Shown piece after piece: positions 12,413-23,449 of a stretch of DNA of 64,000 nt. Position 1 is the first letter of the stretch. Each line of letters begins with the position of its first letter. The stretch is from Liriodendron chinense (Eukaryota > Streptophyta > Magnoliopsida > Magnoliales > Magnoliaceae): assembly GCA_003013855.2 (NCBI GenBank), contig PVNU02002362.1, positions 116,899 to 180,898 on the forward strand, read 5' to 3'. The notes beneath the pieces are model-generated. The model did no database searches. It was not told the DNA's origin and worked only from the letters and a program-made list of their open reading frames with translations. Made by a program: the position numbers and the translations under genes.

Positions 12413-12668
12413 CTTTTTCTTCTTGTTTTCTTCCTTTCTTTCTTCTATTTTCTTCTTTCCTTGCTTCTTTCTTTGCTTCCTTCTTCCTTCGGCCCTCCTT
12501 AGGTCTTCATCCAAGGTTCTAAATCAGCTCTTTCCATCATCAATTTGGCGGAGTTCACTCTCAAACCTGTAATCACAAAACATGCATTAGATTTGTCTAT
12601 ATACCATGCAAACCTCGCACAATGAGTGATGAATTAGGGCTAGAATATGCACAATTAAGAGCTCAACA

Positions 12669-13786
12669 CACCCCCCAACCTGCATTTTGCTAGTCCCGAG
12701 CAAAACATGCGTGAAACAAGTTCAATTCTCCAAAAACTAACTCTCCTTCAGAAACTATGCTTCTATACATCCCTAGACACACAAGTGTAAAAGTCAGAAA
12801 AATTAGGTGATAGAAGTTAAAACCTTAAACTCTCAAAACATAATAAGTGTCCATATGAAATTCTCGCTGATTGATTGATGAATAGAAGAACTTGAACAAA
12901 TTCAACCTAGTGTGCATAGTGAAAGTTCATCTCATGAGTTTCTGGGCTTATCTTCTTCATAGATCAACTAAACTATGGATTTCAAGGTGCACAGAGCAAC
13001 CTCAAGCCAATGACAGGAATTTGTCTTACCGTCCTTCCGACGGCTTTCACACTATGTCCCATTTCTGACTTTGGTTACGGGTAGACCATCCCTCGGTTGG
13101 TAGTAGGTAGCCCTAATCGGAATTTTCCACCATTTTCCCATCATTCCCAATTTCATCCTTCCTTTTCCTTTTTCTTTTACATTAGATAGGATTTTTAGAA
13201 ATCCATATCTTTCGTTATTTTCCCATGGACAAGGATGGACAAAGTACCCCGGCTTGGTTTCTCAACACCTTAAATCAAAGTATAGTTAATCCACAAATCA
13301 CATAATCCTTTCAACCCATGAAAATCGTGTAATGTGAACTAGGTGTAAAAGTGTTCAAATTTTCTATCACTCACATAAATAGGGGAATTCACATATAAAA
13401 CCATTATATTAAGAGAAGTTCAAAGCTTGCAACATCACTCACTTTGTATCTCCTCTTCTTATACTCGTATCATCTTGAATGCATAGAAACAACGTTTTCC
13501 AAAAGAGTTTTGAATTTTAGAAAAATCGAAAATTTTCTACATAATTGCTCGAAATGTCACAAAAGCTAGTAGATTCATCTAAGGAATCTCACCCCCAACC
13601 AAAATCTTACATTGTCCTCACTGTAATAAGATATGCAATATGCATGACATGAGAGCAATGACATAAAACAAAGGAGAGTGAGAGTGAGAGTACCTGAGGT
13701 AGCAAGTTGATCAATTCTAGCATCTTCCATTGTCTCAATGAGACTTATTCAATCCTAAATGCAAAAAGAAATCCTAACCTACCTAC
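12669..13786 (-). other. PPT and 3' internal non-coding region shared by elements A and D
   Basis: Next to the left LTR the plus strand reads caccccccaacc; on the sense strand this is a purine-rich tract ending GGTTGGGGGGTG, the likely polypurine tract. The following 1.1 kb has no long frame but matches 47325-48430 of element D closely (for example 'tagtcccgagcaaaacatgc' and 'ccatggacaaggatggacaa'). Conservation without coding potential suggests cis-acting sequence needed for replication or packaging. Confidence 0.75.
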
Positions 13787-15406
13787 CTACCTTTGATTAG
13801 TCTGATCGACTACGTGATCAAATTTGAGCAGGATCTTCATGAATTTCAATAGGTTTCTCATGAGGACCATCCAAAGTCCTGCTCGAATGTATACATGGGT
13901 GTGTTTCTTCATGAAGGTCCAATCATAGTGTTCACCACACGCATGTAAGGAGGAGATAAGAGCAGCAAAAAGATATCTCCTCAAGTTTTGAATTGGGTTG
14001 TAATTGATTAAAAACAAGTCCTCCCAATCAGAATTTTCAATGGGTTGAAGAACCCATGATGGTGGAGAGACATTCATTAAGTATTTTTCAGTTTGGGTTG
14101 TCTCCTCCACAAATTCAGAATTGCACGGTGTTTCCACAAATAATGGTAAAGAGTGTAAATCAGTGGAATGGTGTTCTTCAGGCACCGACACCGTGTCTAA
14201 CAAACTATCCAACTCCTTAATCATCTCATTATCCAGATCATAGGGGTGGGTCATGCATTCTTCTAGGAAATCGAGAGAGTGGGATAAAGGGTCCTCGTTC
14301 TCCCTAAGTGATTGAGAAAATTCTGTTTCAAGGGTAAGGAATTCCTCCTCTATAGAGGGGAGGTCTTCTAAAGAAAAATTTTCAGATTCAGTGGTAAGCA
14401 CATCATCTAACATTAGTTGATCTTTTGAAATTTCAGATTGTGCCACCCCGTCATCCAAAGAAACAGAATTTCCAACCCAAGGGAGTTCTTCAACAATAGA
14501 ATTGGTCATGTTTTGTTGGTGGAAGGACTAAAAAATATCGACTTCAGCCATCTCTCTAGCAAGAATATCTTCTGGCGACTCAAAAACATTCGGCCCTTTG
14601 GAAGAACAAATCATGGACTCACAATCATCCTTCAAACCCTCATTGTAGGCAATCAAACTATCACTTTCAGATTTTGTAGATTCCTCGGGTTCGTCAACCG
14701 TCCTTGAAAGCTCTTCATCATTCAAATCGGAATAGCTAAAAGAGATAATTGATTCACCATAATCAATGGTAATGGTGGGATCACTGAGATCAATATCCTC
14801 TAGAAGTTTAGTCATCAAATCGGAAGAGGGTTGGGCTTGGATAGCCTCATCCTCCTCATTGTTGGGGATTGATTCGGTGTTCCCAATGTTGGGTTCAGGA
14901 TTTTGAGATGGCGAGAGGTTTTGTATGCATTGCTCAGTTATTTCTATAAACTCTCGCAGTGTATCCTCAAGAGTTCGTGTTGGTTGTGGCTCATGAGAAA
15001 GAAACTCTTGAGGATAATTGTTGGCATCCATGGTTGGCTCATGTTCCATTGGACTAGAGGTGTGAGGACTCTCTCGATGAAGACCATATGTGTTGTATGA
15101 CAAAGACTGATAAGATGGTTGATAGGCATAACCATACAAGTGATCACGCAATGTCTTTACCGGTTGGTCATTACTCCCCCGGTCCTTTTTCTTATTCCTA
15201 CCTCCTGTTAAACTTGGTGGAACACTCTTGTTATTTTCAACCCAGTAATCACGTAGCGTCTTACATTGGGGGGTAGTGGAGGTTGATTGAATCTCAGAAT
15301 AATACTTATGCTTAAATTGGTTCCAATCATAAAGAGTTTTGATTCCATGGTCTGTCATCTCATCTTCCAAAAGGTATGCATAAGCACCACACTTCCAATC
15401 AGCCAT
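13787..15406 (-). pseudogene. Unrecognised protein of non-autonomous element A, with an in-frame TAG
   Basis: The frame starts with MADWKCGAYAYLLEDEM at 15406 and runs to 13787, about 539 codons with one in-frame TAG (14528-14530). The part before the stop is 292 aa, the part after it continues the same frame and has an internal ATG at 14509. The N-terminal 35 residues look folded (KTLYDWNQFKHKYYSEIQ). The rest is very acidic and rich in S, E, D, P and N. The last 60 residues are more hydrophobic (YLFAALISSLHACGEHYDW). I see no zinc knuckle, protease, RT or integrase motif. It sits where gag would be, 255 nt after the PBS. The TAG may be CAG to TAG decay; its context (TAG TCC) is not a standard readthrough signal. 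Function unknown; a packaging or gag-accessory protein is speculation. Confidence 0.65.
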
Positions 15407-15660
15407 AATGAGATTTTAAAGAGTTGAAACAGTCCCAATCTAGAAAAAAAATAAAAAAGAAGAAGGGGAGATGGAGAGATGTTACCCGTGAAGGTGAGAG
15501 CTATGTCAGCAACAATGTCCTACAAAATCAAACAAAAAAATTGTTAGTAATCTAGAAAGAAAAAAAAAACAAAAAATCTACTTCTATAAAAACAAAAAAA
15601 ATCCTACCTAACTAAGACTACTCTATAGCTACTAGAACAATTAGAACCGTTTAACCTCTT

Positions 15661-15677
15661 CCCCGGCAACGGCACCA
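15661..15677 (-). other. Primer-binding site of element A (tRNA-Asp type)
   Basis: The sense strand reads TGGTGCCGTTGCCGGGG, 6 nt from the LTR end. It differs by one base from the D-element PBS (TGGCGCCGTTGCCGGGG), the Athila-type tRNA-Asp primer site. Confidence 0.85.
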
Positions 15678-15683
15678 AAAACT

Positions 15684-17815
15684 TGTTCTCTTCCCTAAGT
15701 GTAGGGTTGCGATGTAGTAATAATCTCGGTAAGACCGAGGTCGATCCACAGGGAAGGAAGTAAAACAATTCAAACTATCCTAATAACTAGAATCAAAGAG
15801 GTTTGTGAAATTGATTTTTAACATAAAATAGAAAATCTGATAATGGAAAGATAACTAGAGCATCAAGGATCCACTTATAGCTCTCCTTAGATGCATAATT
15901 CGCTATGGTTTCTCACTTTCTCAACTAGAATCGATATTAAGATCTATCTAGTCAAATGATAGAGCTGTTAAACCAAACAATCTGTCATATGTAAGTTCAA
16001 TGCATAGGATTCACTCAATGTAGGTTGAGCTGAGCATGCTCAATTGCATAGGTCATTCCCCATTCCAAAAGGTTCAATTCACAATCATAACCATCCTCAA
16101 GTCCTGTCACAAGACAAGGCTAGATCATGATTTGAACTTGATTCAAATCACATGCACAATCCATACATATTACAGAAATTCAGAAAAGTAGAACTTTGGT
16201 AGGAAGTCCCCACATGAAGATCATAGTACTAGAGCGCACTCCAATTCCTCGGATCATACAGGTCTAGACTGATGCAAACCAATTAAGAATTTAAGTAATT
16301 CTCCCAAACATCCATGAGTCATCATAAGACTAAGAAAAACTACTTAAAGTTTGTATAAACTTCAAACTATAGTTCATAATCATGAATTCCAACTTTAAAA
16401 CCAATAAAACGAATTAAACAATCTAAGAAAACTATAAGGTTCACCTCTTAGCTCTAGCTAAGAGATTAGCTAATGAAAAGCATATTAAAAATAAAACTAA
16501 AACTAAGAAAAGGAAGAAAAAGTAGCTGTAGGAGGCTAGGAAGCCTCCTATGACTTGAACTCCTTGCTCCCCACGTCCTTGGTTGCCCTGGAATAGAAGA
16601 GAACACCTCCTTTTATAGTGCAGCAGTAGTACAACAACATAGCAGAATTTGTTTCGCTTGGTACGGCTTAACCAATGGTCGGATTGCCTTCAAATTTGAA
16701 TTGTAGCTTCCTTGTAATGTGATCTTCCTCATAGATGATTTAGATTTCCAAGATTATCCTCTGAATGGGCCCACCAATCAGATCACCGACCGCCTCTCAA
16801 AATCGCGCACTTCGGGTACCTTCAGAACCAGTCATCTTGCTTTCAACGCTCAGGAGTGTACAGATGTCGGATTGATCCCAAATTTTGAATATTGGTAGAA
16901 AACTTCCTCCTATACATGATAGACGGATTAGATTGTCCAAAACAATCCCAGAATGTAGTCCGAAAATTAGAACAATTAGGGCTTTTATAAACTCTGCGCA
17001 GTTGGAGCTTTCTGGATGGTCCATCTTTCTTCAACCGGTACGATCAAACAACACATCCTTTTGATCTGAAACTTTGTGGTTATTCCTATATGGATGTGGT
17101 CTAAAAGAGGGTCAAAGTAGATTCTTCATATCATCAATGATGGGCCACCTGGACCGGCCCAGAGTGGAACAGCGAAATCTGGAACTTTCTGGACAGTTCG
17201 TATTGTTTTGGCCACCACGATCAATCCGTAGATCCGATCGACACGAAACCACTTGGGTTAGTTCGGTGTCGAGCTCCTCTTCAACATGGATGTGTTGGAT
17301 TTCTAAATATCATCAAGATAGGCTCATAAAACTGGTCCGAAAAATCAGAAACGGGAATGTCCTGTTTTCTGCAATTTGGAAGCTGGAATTTGCATGGCCG
17401 ACCGGTCAAGACCGGTCTGGCCTTCTTTGGCATTACTCCAGCAAGCATGGCCGACCGGTCAAGACCGGTCGGGCTTGTTCAGCTACCTTCCACCGTGCAT
17501 AGCTGACCGGTCTAGACCGGTCTGGCTTCCTTGGCCGACCGGTCAAGACCGTCCGGTCTCTTTTTCTTCTTGTTTTCTTCCTTTCTTTCTTCTATTTTCT
17601 TCTTTCCTTGCTTCTTTCTTTGCTTCCTTCTTCCTTCGGCCCTCCTTGGGTCTTCATCCAAGGTTCTAAATCAGCTCTTTCCATCATCAATTTGGCGGAG
17701 TTCACTCTCAAACCTACAATCACAAAACATGCATTAGATTTGTCTATATACCATGCAAACCTCGCACAATGAGTGATGAATTAGGGCTAGAATATGCACA
17801 ATTAAGAACTCAACA
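15684..17815 (-). repeat. Element A right LTR (5' LTR)
   Basis: TGTTCTCTTCC to AACTCAACA on the plus strand. It carries the minus-strand TATA box near 16610, the hairpin at 16445-16464 and four GACCGGTC pairs at 17398-17555, one more than the left LTR. One half-site is damaged (GACCGTCC near 17546). Confidence 0.9.
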
Positions 17816-17820
17816 CTATG
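17816..17820. repeat. Right TSD of element A (CTATG)
   Basis: Pairs with CTGTG at 10546-10550, with one transition. The PMD reading frame resumes directly after it. Confidence 0.75.
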
Positions 17821-18241
17821 GTCTTTTTCGATGGCGACCGCCCCATACCAGTACTGGGTTACTGAGCAGTCTCTGTATCGACGCATCCCTTGCTGGCACC
17901 AGACCGCCGATGAGGATGAGCAGGATATTCTTGAAGATGCCGGCTCTTCATCTGGTTCATATGAGCCCTTTGAGGATCGCCCATTCATCGATCCTAGTTT
18001 CCTTTTTGCCACTCATGGCCATTTGCTGTCTGAGATTTCCGCACTTCGGTATCATTATGAGATGATGTCGAGGAGATTGGCTGCAGATCAGAGGTTATCT
18101 GATGAGGAGACAGCGATCCGTATTCTTAAGTGAGATGAGGTACATTACCTGCGTATGGAGGTGAGCAGGTTGAGAGTGAGGCTATTTTATTATGAGTCAG
18201 AGGACTTACCTGATACGGCCGAGAAGGAAGGTAGAGATTAA

Positions 18242-19335
18242 TTGTGTTGACTGTTTGTACATTCCCTTTTTGCATGACTGGTGGTGATGCATTTTTTGTA
18301 TTTTTTGAAAAAGATGACATGATATATGTAAAAGAAATATAATGCATTTAATGAAAAGAGAAAACTTTTTTGAAAATCTATTGTGTCATGAGTTGTCTTG
18401 TGAGTGTGTCTGGATTTTGTGTAGGGATATAGGAATCAGAACTGAGGCTCGGCCAATGTTTTGACCGATGTGTTGAGATTGACTTGTGAGATCCCTTTGG
18501 TTCCCTAGAGGTGTAGGCAATGGAAACTGTTGCTTCCTGAGATTGTCAAAGTTTGTGGAGTTCTTCGTTCCCAACTGTACTTCTTCTTTTCTTAAATTGT
18601 GACTGCTTGGACCGATCTGGACCGTCTGATTTCTTGGGACCTGCACTTTTAATTTTTTTTTTCTATTCGAGACACTTTTGCCTGTTGCGCTCTTCCGAGT
18701 TTTCACCACAGCTGGCTTTTTCCCGTCATTTTTGCCCATGGCGCCCTTTCAGGTTTTCACCACGTCCTGGGTATTTGATCTTACCTACCCCTTGGCAGCT
18801 ATGCTGTTTTTACCCTCGGCGCCCTTTCGGGTTTTCACCAAGTCGGCTATATGCCCACTGTTTTTACTCGAAGCGCCCTTTCAGGTTTTCACTCCGCCCT
18901 CTTTGTTTAGGCACACATTTTCTTTTTCTTCTTTTTTTTTTCTCTGGATTTTTCTGATAACTGCGGCAGCTAGAGGACTGGAATCCGTCGTTGCCGGCCG
19001 ATGGCAGTCTTTCAGCCCTTATCCTAAGTTACGATGATAGAGTTGTCAGTCTTAGCTACAGACCTTTCTGAGATGAATGGATGGATGACTGTGTTTCTTC
19101 TTGGGTTGATTTTTCTTGAGTGCCTTATTTTGGCTTCCCACTTTCTTTTCTTTTCGCATTCTTTTTTCCTCTTTTTTTTTGTATTCTCTTTTTTGTTCTT
19201 TTTTGTTCTCTTTTTTCTTTTGAATCCCTTTATTTGAAACACTTGTTGGTGGATGGAAATGGTTTCTCAGAGGTTTTAGCTTCGACCTCTTGACTTCAGC
19301 TCTATTAATGTAACTCTTGATAATGACATAATGAC
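18242..19335. other. Spacer between PMD gene 2 and integrase of element C, with short tandem repeats
   Basis: The two convergent transcription units of C (antisense PMD, sense pol) end here. Between 18676 and 18905 the word 'gcgccctttc(a/g)ggttttcac' or close variants occurs four times, about 50-80 bp apart; on the pol strand it would read as a repeated VKTRKGA-like peptide. Poly-T/C tracts fill 18900-19240. No intact gene is seen. Confidence 0.55.
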
Positions 19336-20612
19336 TTACCCATGAAAGATCTTCACTTTGTCGGCATTGATTGGCTCAGGAAGATCCACCCCTCTCATGC
19401 TGGTGAGTCTGAGAGCGCCTCCGGGAAGTACTTCTCTGATGATTAGCGGTCCGTCCCATGAGGGTTTGAACTTTCCCCTGGGATCCGGAAGGTGTGACGG
19501 TAGAATCTTCTTCATGACCATGTCGCCCATCTTGAAACTTCTTTTTCGGACTCTCTTGTTGTAAGCCCGAGCAATCCTTTTCTGATAACACTGAGAATGA
19601 CTTAGCGCACGCATGCGCTTCTCATCTGCTAGCTGCAACTGATCGAATCTGGCCCGTTGTCATTCTCCTTCTTCAATTCTACTCTCTAGTAACACCCGTA
19701 GTGACGGTATTTCCACCTCGACTGGTAGAACTGCTTCCATTCCATAAGTAAGCTCGAAAGGAGTAACGCCCATAGCAGACCCTACAGACGTTCGATAGGC
19801 CCAAAGTGCATATGGGAGCATATCTGACCAATCTCGATAGGTCACGACCATCTTCTCGAGTATCCTGACGATTGTTTTATTTGCGGCTTCTACCCCACCA
19901 TTCATCTGAGGACGGTAGGGGCTTGATCGATGACGTTGAATCTTGAATTTACTGAGGAATTCATCCATCTTCTTATTGAGAACGGAGTCCCATTATCTGT
20001 GATGATAGCATTGGGGATTCCATACCGGCATATGATGTTGTTCTTCATGAATTTAATCACCTGGGATGCTACAATCGTGGTGTAGGAGGCTGCTTCTACC
20101 CACTTGGTGAAGTAGTCGACTGCCACAAGTATATACTCATGACTGTTCGATGCTTTGGGACTAATCTTCCCAATGATGTCGAGTCCTCACATGGAGAAGG
20201 GCCAGGGAGTCGTCAGGTTGTATAATTCTGATGATGGGGCATGAATCTGGTTCGCATGCTCCTGACACTTGAAGAATTTTCTGACGTGCTGGCAACAGTC
20301 TGTCTCCATGGTGAGCCAATAGTAGCCGAGTCGTAGAATCTTCTTTACCATCATGTGCCCATTCATGTGTGGGCCACAGATTCCTTCGTGTATTTCTTTC
20401 ATGATCTTTGCAGCTTTTGTTTCATAGACGCATCGAAGGAGGATGTGATTAAAGGATCGCTTGTACAGAACTTCGCCACTGATGGTGAACTGGCCGGCCA
20501 ATCGCTGGATGGTTCGGCGATCCGTTGCTGCTGCTGACTCCGGATACTCTTAGGTTTCGAGATATTGCTTGACGTCGGCATACCGAGGTTTGTTAGGGAC
20601 AACTTCGGCTTC
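19336..20612 (-). pseudogene. Integrase of element C, decayed
   Basis: From N to C: a zinc-binding region (EIHEGICGPHMNGH...YYWLTM...FFKCQEHA) in which one expected Cys is Phe, then the catalytic core with GLDIIG, ITDNGTPF and GGVEAANKTIV (the D, D and E residues), ALWAYRTSVGSAMGVTPFELTYG, and a C-terminal part ending in NADKVKIFHG. It is broken by stops (SM*GLD, a TGG to TGA change; GE*QRA; ET*EYP) and by a one-base deletion after TPFS near 19975. In Tat elements integrase is the last pol domain, as here. Confidence 0.85.
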
Positions 20613-22760
20613 TTCTATTTGCAGGCAGAAAGCAGGTTCATCTTGAGTTTCGACTGTAAGCTCTCATTCTGAAGCTCCTTTCGAGATCTTGAGCATTGAC
20701 GCGAGTGTAGCGAGACCATCTGCAAACTGATTCTTAGCTCTGGGCATGTATGAGAAGGTGATTTCTTTGAATTCTTCGATCAGATTTTCAAGATACATAT
20801 GATATAGTATCAACTTCTCGTCCTTAGGTTTCCATTCGCCATTGGTCTGATTGATGATAAGCTGTGAGTCTCCAAACACTCGTAGCTTCTTGACGCCCAA
20901 GATTATGGCTTCCCTTAAGCCAGCGATGCATGCTTCATATTCTGCCATGTTGTTGGTGCACTTGAATGCTATGCGCCTTGAGATAAGAATAGGGACATCA
21001 TCTGGAGAGTAGAGGATCGCTCCAATACCACTCCCTTTAGAATTTACCGCGCCGTCGAAGAATAACGTCCAGCCTTCTTTCTTCTTCTTTTCTTCACTTT
21101 CGATAAGCAAGAGATCTTCATTAGGGAAGAAAGTCTTGAGCGGTTGATAATCTAGGAGAGAGTGAGCGGTAAGATGATCGGCGAGGGCCTGCCCCTTGAT
21201 TGCCTTCTGAGTGACATAGGTGATGTCGAATTCAGACAAGAGTAGCTGCCATTTAGCTATCCTTCCAGTGAGTGCCGGTTTCTCGAACAGGTACTTGAAC
21301 TGATCCATATGAGCGAGTAGGAGAATAGGGAACGCAATCATGTATTGACGGAGTCGCTGAGTTGCCCAGACTAGGGCGAGGCAAGTCTTCTCGATCGGGG
21401 AATACCTGGTCTCGTAGTCGGTGAACTTTCGGCTCAAATAGTATATCGCTTGTTCCTTCTTCCCTGTCTCGTCGTGCTGGCCGAGAACACAGCCGATGGC
21501 TTCTGCTGCTACCGAGATGTATAACAATAATGGTCGTCCGGGAGTGGGCGGCACTAGGACTGGAGGATTCATGAGATACTTCTTGATGCGGTCGAAGGCG
21601 ACTTGGCAATCGTCATTCCATTCTTTTAGAACGTTCTTCCGGAGGAGCTTGAATATGGGCTCATAGATAGGTGTGAGCTGTGCGATGAAGAGACTGATGT
21701 ATTAAATTCTGCCGAGGAAGCCACGAATTTCTTTCTCTGTTCTAGGAGGGGGCATCTCGATGATTGCTCTGGTTTTAGTTTCGTCGACCCTGATGCCATC
21801 TTCGCTCACCATAAAGTCGAGGAGCTTGCCTCCCATTGCACCGAAGACACATTTCTAAGGGTTGAGACGGAGCTTGTACTTTTCTAATCTATTGAATAAC
21901 TTCTTCAGATCTTCAAAGTGTCCTTTAATTGTGTGAGATTTGACGATCATATTGTCCACATATACTTCGAGCTCTTGGTTCATCATGTCGTGGAATAATG
22001 CTGTCATTGCTCGTTGATATGTTGCTTCTGCGTTCTTCACACCGAACAGCATTACCCTGTAACAGAAGGTTCCCCAGGGAGTGATAAATGATGTCTTCTC
22101 GCGATCTTCGACGGTCATCTTGGTCTGATTGTAACCTGAGAACCCGTCCATGAATGAGAAGACCTTGTATCCAGCAGTGTTGTCGACTAGAGTGTCGATG
22201 TGTGGCAGAGGGAAGTCATCTTTAGGACTGACTTTGTTAAGATCTCAAAAATCGATGCACATTTGAACCTTGCCATCCTTCTTTGGTACTGGTACGATGT
22301 TGGCGAGCCATTTAGGGTAGTTGGAGACTACCAAGAATCCCGCATTGTACTGCTTGATGACTTCATCTCGGTCTTTCAGAGCCCATTCTGGCTTCATTCT
22401 TCGAAGTTTCTGTTTCACTGGCTTCATATCCGCCTTGGTTGGCAGATGGTGTACAACGAGGTCTTCATCGAGCCTGGCATGTCTTCATATGAAAATGCGA
22501 AGTTGGACAATCTTGGAGCTAGGAATTCTATCATTCTCTGTTTCATCTCAGGTGGCAACGATTTTTCAATGCGTACTTTCCTAGGGATCTCTGGTGTCCC
22601 CAAGTTTACTATCTCAAAATCATCGGCTATAACATTGGCTTTAGATTCGAACTTTCTGAGGAGATCCTCTAGTTAGGGAGCTAGGTCATCATCTTCCTCA
22701 TCCCGAGCTTCGTCCAGACCTATGAGTCGTCCAAACTCATGCGACTCTTTAGACGAATTT
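20613..22760 (-). pseudogene. Reverse transcriptase and RNase H of element C, decayed
   Basis: From N to C: an RT entry segment (MKPVKQKLRRMKPEWALKDR, PKWLANIVPVPKKDGKVQMC), then FMDGFSGYNQTKM, the FG.KNAEATYQRAM region and the active-site box, which reads YVDN instead of YVDD. A connection and RT-linked RNase H follow (LYISVAAEAIGCVLGQ, YSPIEKTCLALVWA). A second RNase H has LFFDGAV, NNMAEYEACIAGL, VFGDSQLI and ADGLATLAS, with all acidic residues present. Stops occur at DF*DLN, NP*KCV, GRI*YIS and ASE*ELT, all explained by CGA, CAG or CAA to stop. The YVDN change alone should abolish polymerase activity. Two RNase H domains mark the Tat lineage. Confidence 0.9.
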
Positions 22761-22870
22761 GGCACATTATTAAATGTAAGAAAAGAGATGTCTTTTGGTT
22801 TTTGAGAATTTTCTGGAATGGAAATGCTAGATGTTTTTGGCTTTTGAAAGTTTTTTATTTTTTTGTATTT

Positions 22871-23444
22871 TTAAAATTCACGGGACTTTGACCAAGCGGG
22901 CATTGCAGACCATGATTGATCCCAGCTTGTCCCAAAGTTTCGCTCGCTGCTTAAACAGGCATTTTTTTGGAAGCCAGAGCCTTCAAATGACTCTCTGGCT
23001 GATTCAAAAGTTAGGGAAACAAATGACCATTCAGGACCCCATACTTTTTCCCCTGGAGAGGTGGGGGTTGATGATTTGGACAAAGAATCACAGTCTGGCC
23101 CAATGACCATGATTTCTCGCTGGTTGGGTTCGAGATCTGAGTCGTACTCAGTCCCTCCCGGATCACTTACCTCGCATTGCAATTCGTCTGCTTCCATAGC
23201 GAGACATGAGTTCGGAATCTAGACATCGGACCAATCTAGGGCTGGCCATTTCCCTTTCTTGGTCCAATGGATGGGCTGCTTCTGCCCCTGGCTGATGATT
23301 GATGATGTTGATTCTACAGAGATGGACGAGTCGTGCCCCTTGCTGATTGATGCTGAGATGGGCAAGTTGTGCCCCTGGTTGATGATTGATGATGTTGATT
23401 CTGCAGAGATGGACGAGTCATGCTCGTTGTTGGTTGGGGCTGAG
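22871..23444 (-). pseudogene. Protease-RT linker of element C (left of insertion B)
   Basis: The frame MEADELQCEVSDPGGTEYDS to SREF is acidic and low in similarity, as is usual between protease and RT in Tat elements. The right part (23253-23449) has imperfect repeats of 'gatgggcaagttgtgcccc' and 'tgatgattgatgatgttgat', which on the coding strand give a repeated INQGHNLPIS-like peptide. Element B sits in this repeat, which continues at 44224. Confidence 0.6.
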
Positions 23445-23449
23445 ATGGG
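23445..23449. repeat. Left TSD of element B (ATGGG)
   Basis: Identical to 44224-44228; it directly abuts the TGTTAGAACTT end of the left LTR. Confidence 0.95.

Larger units (their letters stand above)
10551..12668 (-). repeat. Element A left LTR (3' LTR)
   Basis: It runs from TGTTCACTTCC to GAGCTCAACA on the plus strand. The end was set at TGTTC rather than at the more obvious 'tgtaggg' 16 bp further in, because only this choice gives a TSD and fits the related solo LTR. Sense-strand order is: U3 with GACCGGTC pairs (12306-12412), a minus-strand TATA box (ctataaaag, about 11478-11486), the leader hairpin (11312-11331), and a conserved terminus near 10567-10620 (CCTGTGGATCGACCTCGG on the sense strand). 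Confidence 0.9.
10551..17815 (-). mobile_element. Element A: non-autonomous Athila-like LTR retrotransposon
   Basis: 7,265 bp with LTRs of 2,118 bp (left, 3') and 2,132 bp (right, 5'), a tRNA-Asp-type PBS and a G-rich PPT, all placing the element on the minus strand. The internal region is only about 3.0 kb and carries one interrupted reading frame of about 540 codons; no gag, protease, RT, RNase H or integrase is seen. About 1.1 kb of internal sequence next to the 3' LTR (12669-13786) is clearly homologous to the same region of element D (47325-48430). LTR termini and U5 are also related to D. A is therefore probably moved by enzymes of a D-like Athila element. The two LTRs look very similar by eye. 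It is inserted in PMD gene 2 of element C. Confidence 0.9.
8825..18241 (+). pseudogene. PMD accessory gene 2 of element C, interrupted by element A
   Basis: The plus-strand frames run from about 8825 to 10550 and resume at 17816-18241 after element A; the frame continues across the empty site. Recognisable PMD parts are 'ALIDWVPSLNLLAFNDMEM' with 'LARLTGLP' near 9540-9650, and 'YYPIRFLRQFGYE.DVP' near 10380-10430. The latter matches the same region of the PMD gene of B (YYPSRFARQFGYDQGIP). The C-terminal part (17831-18241) is acidic with a helical end. A GT-AG intron of 87 bp is likely at 10036-10122. Stops at DEL*, DID*RML, DYS*YFS, GYE*DVP and ILK*DEV all fit C-to-T change of CAA, CGA or CAG. 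The N-terminus is uncertain because the frame shifts near 9160. Role unknown. Confidence 0.7.

Noticed and set aside
15661..15677. tRNA gene fragment
   Set aside because: Only 17 nt complementary to a tRNA 3' end, directly beside an LTR: a primer-binding site.
22200..22676. 158-codon plus-strand frame opposite RT of C
   Set aside because: Shadow of the RT reading frame on the other strand; the same holds for plus-strand frames over pol and gag of B and D.
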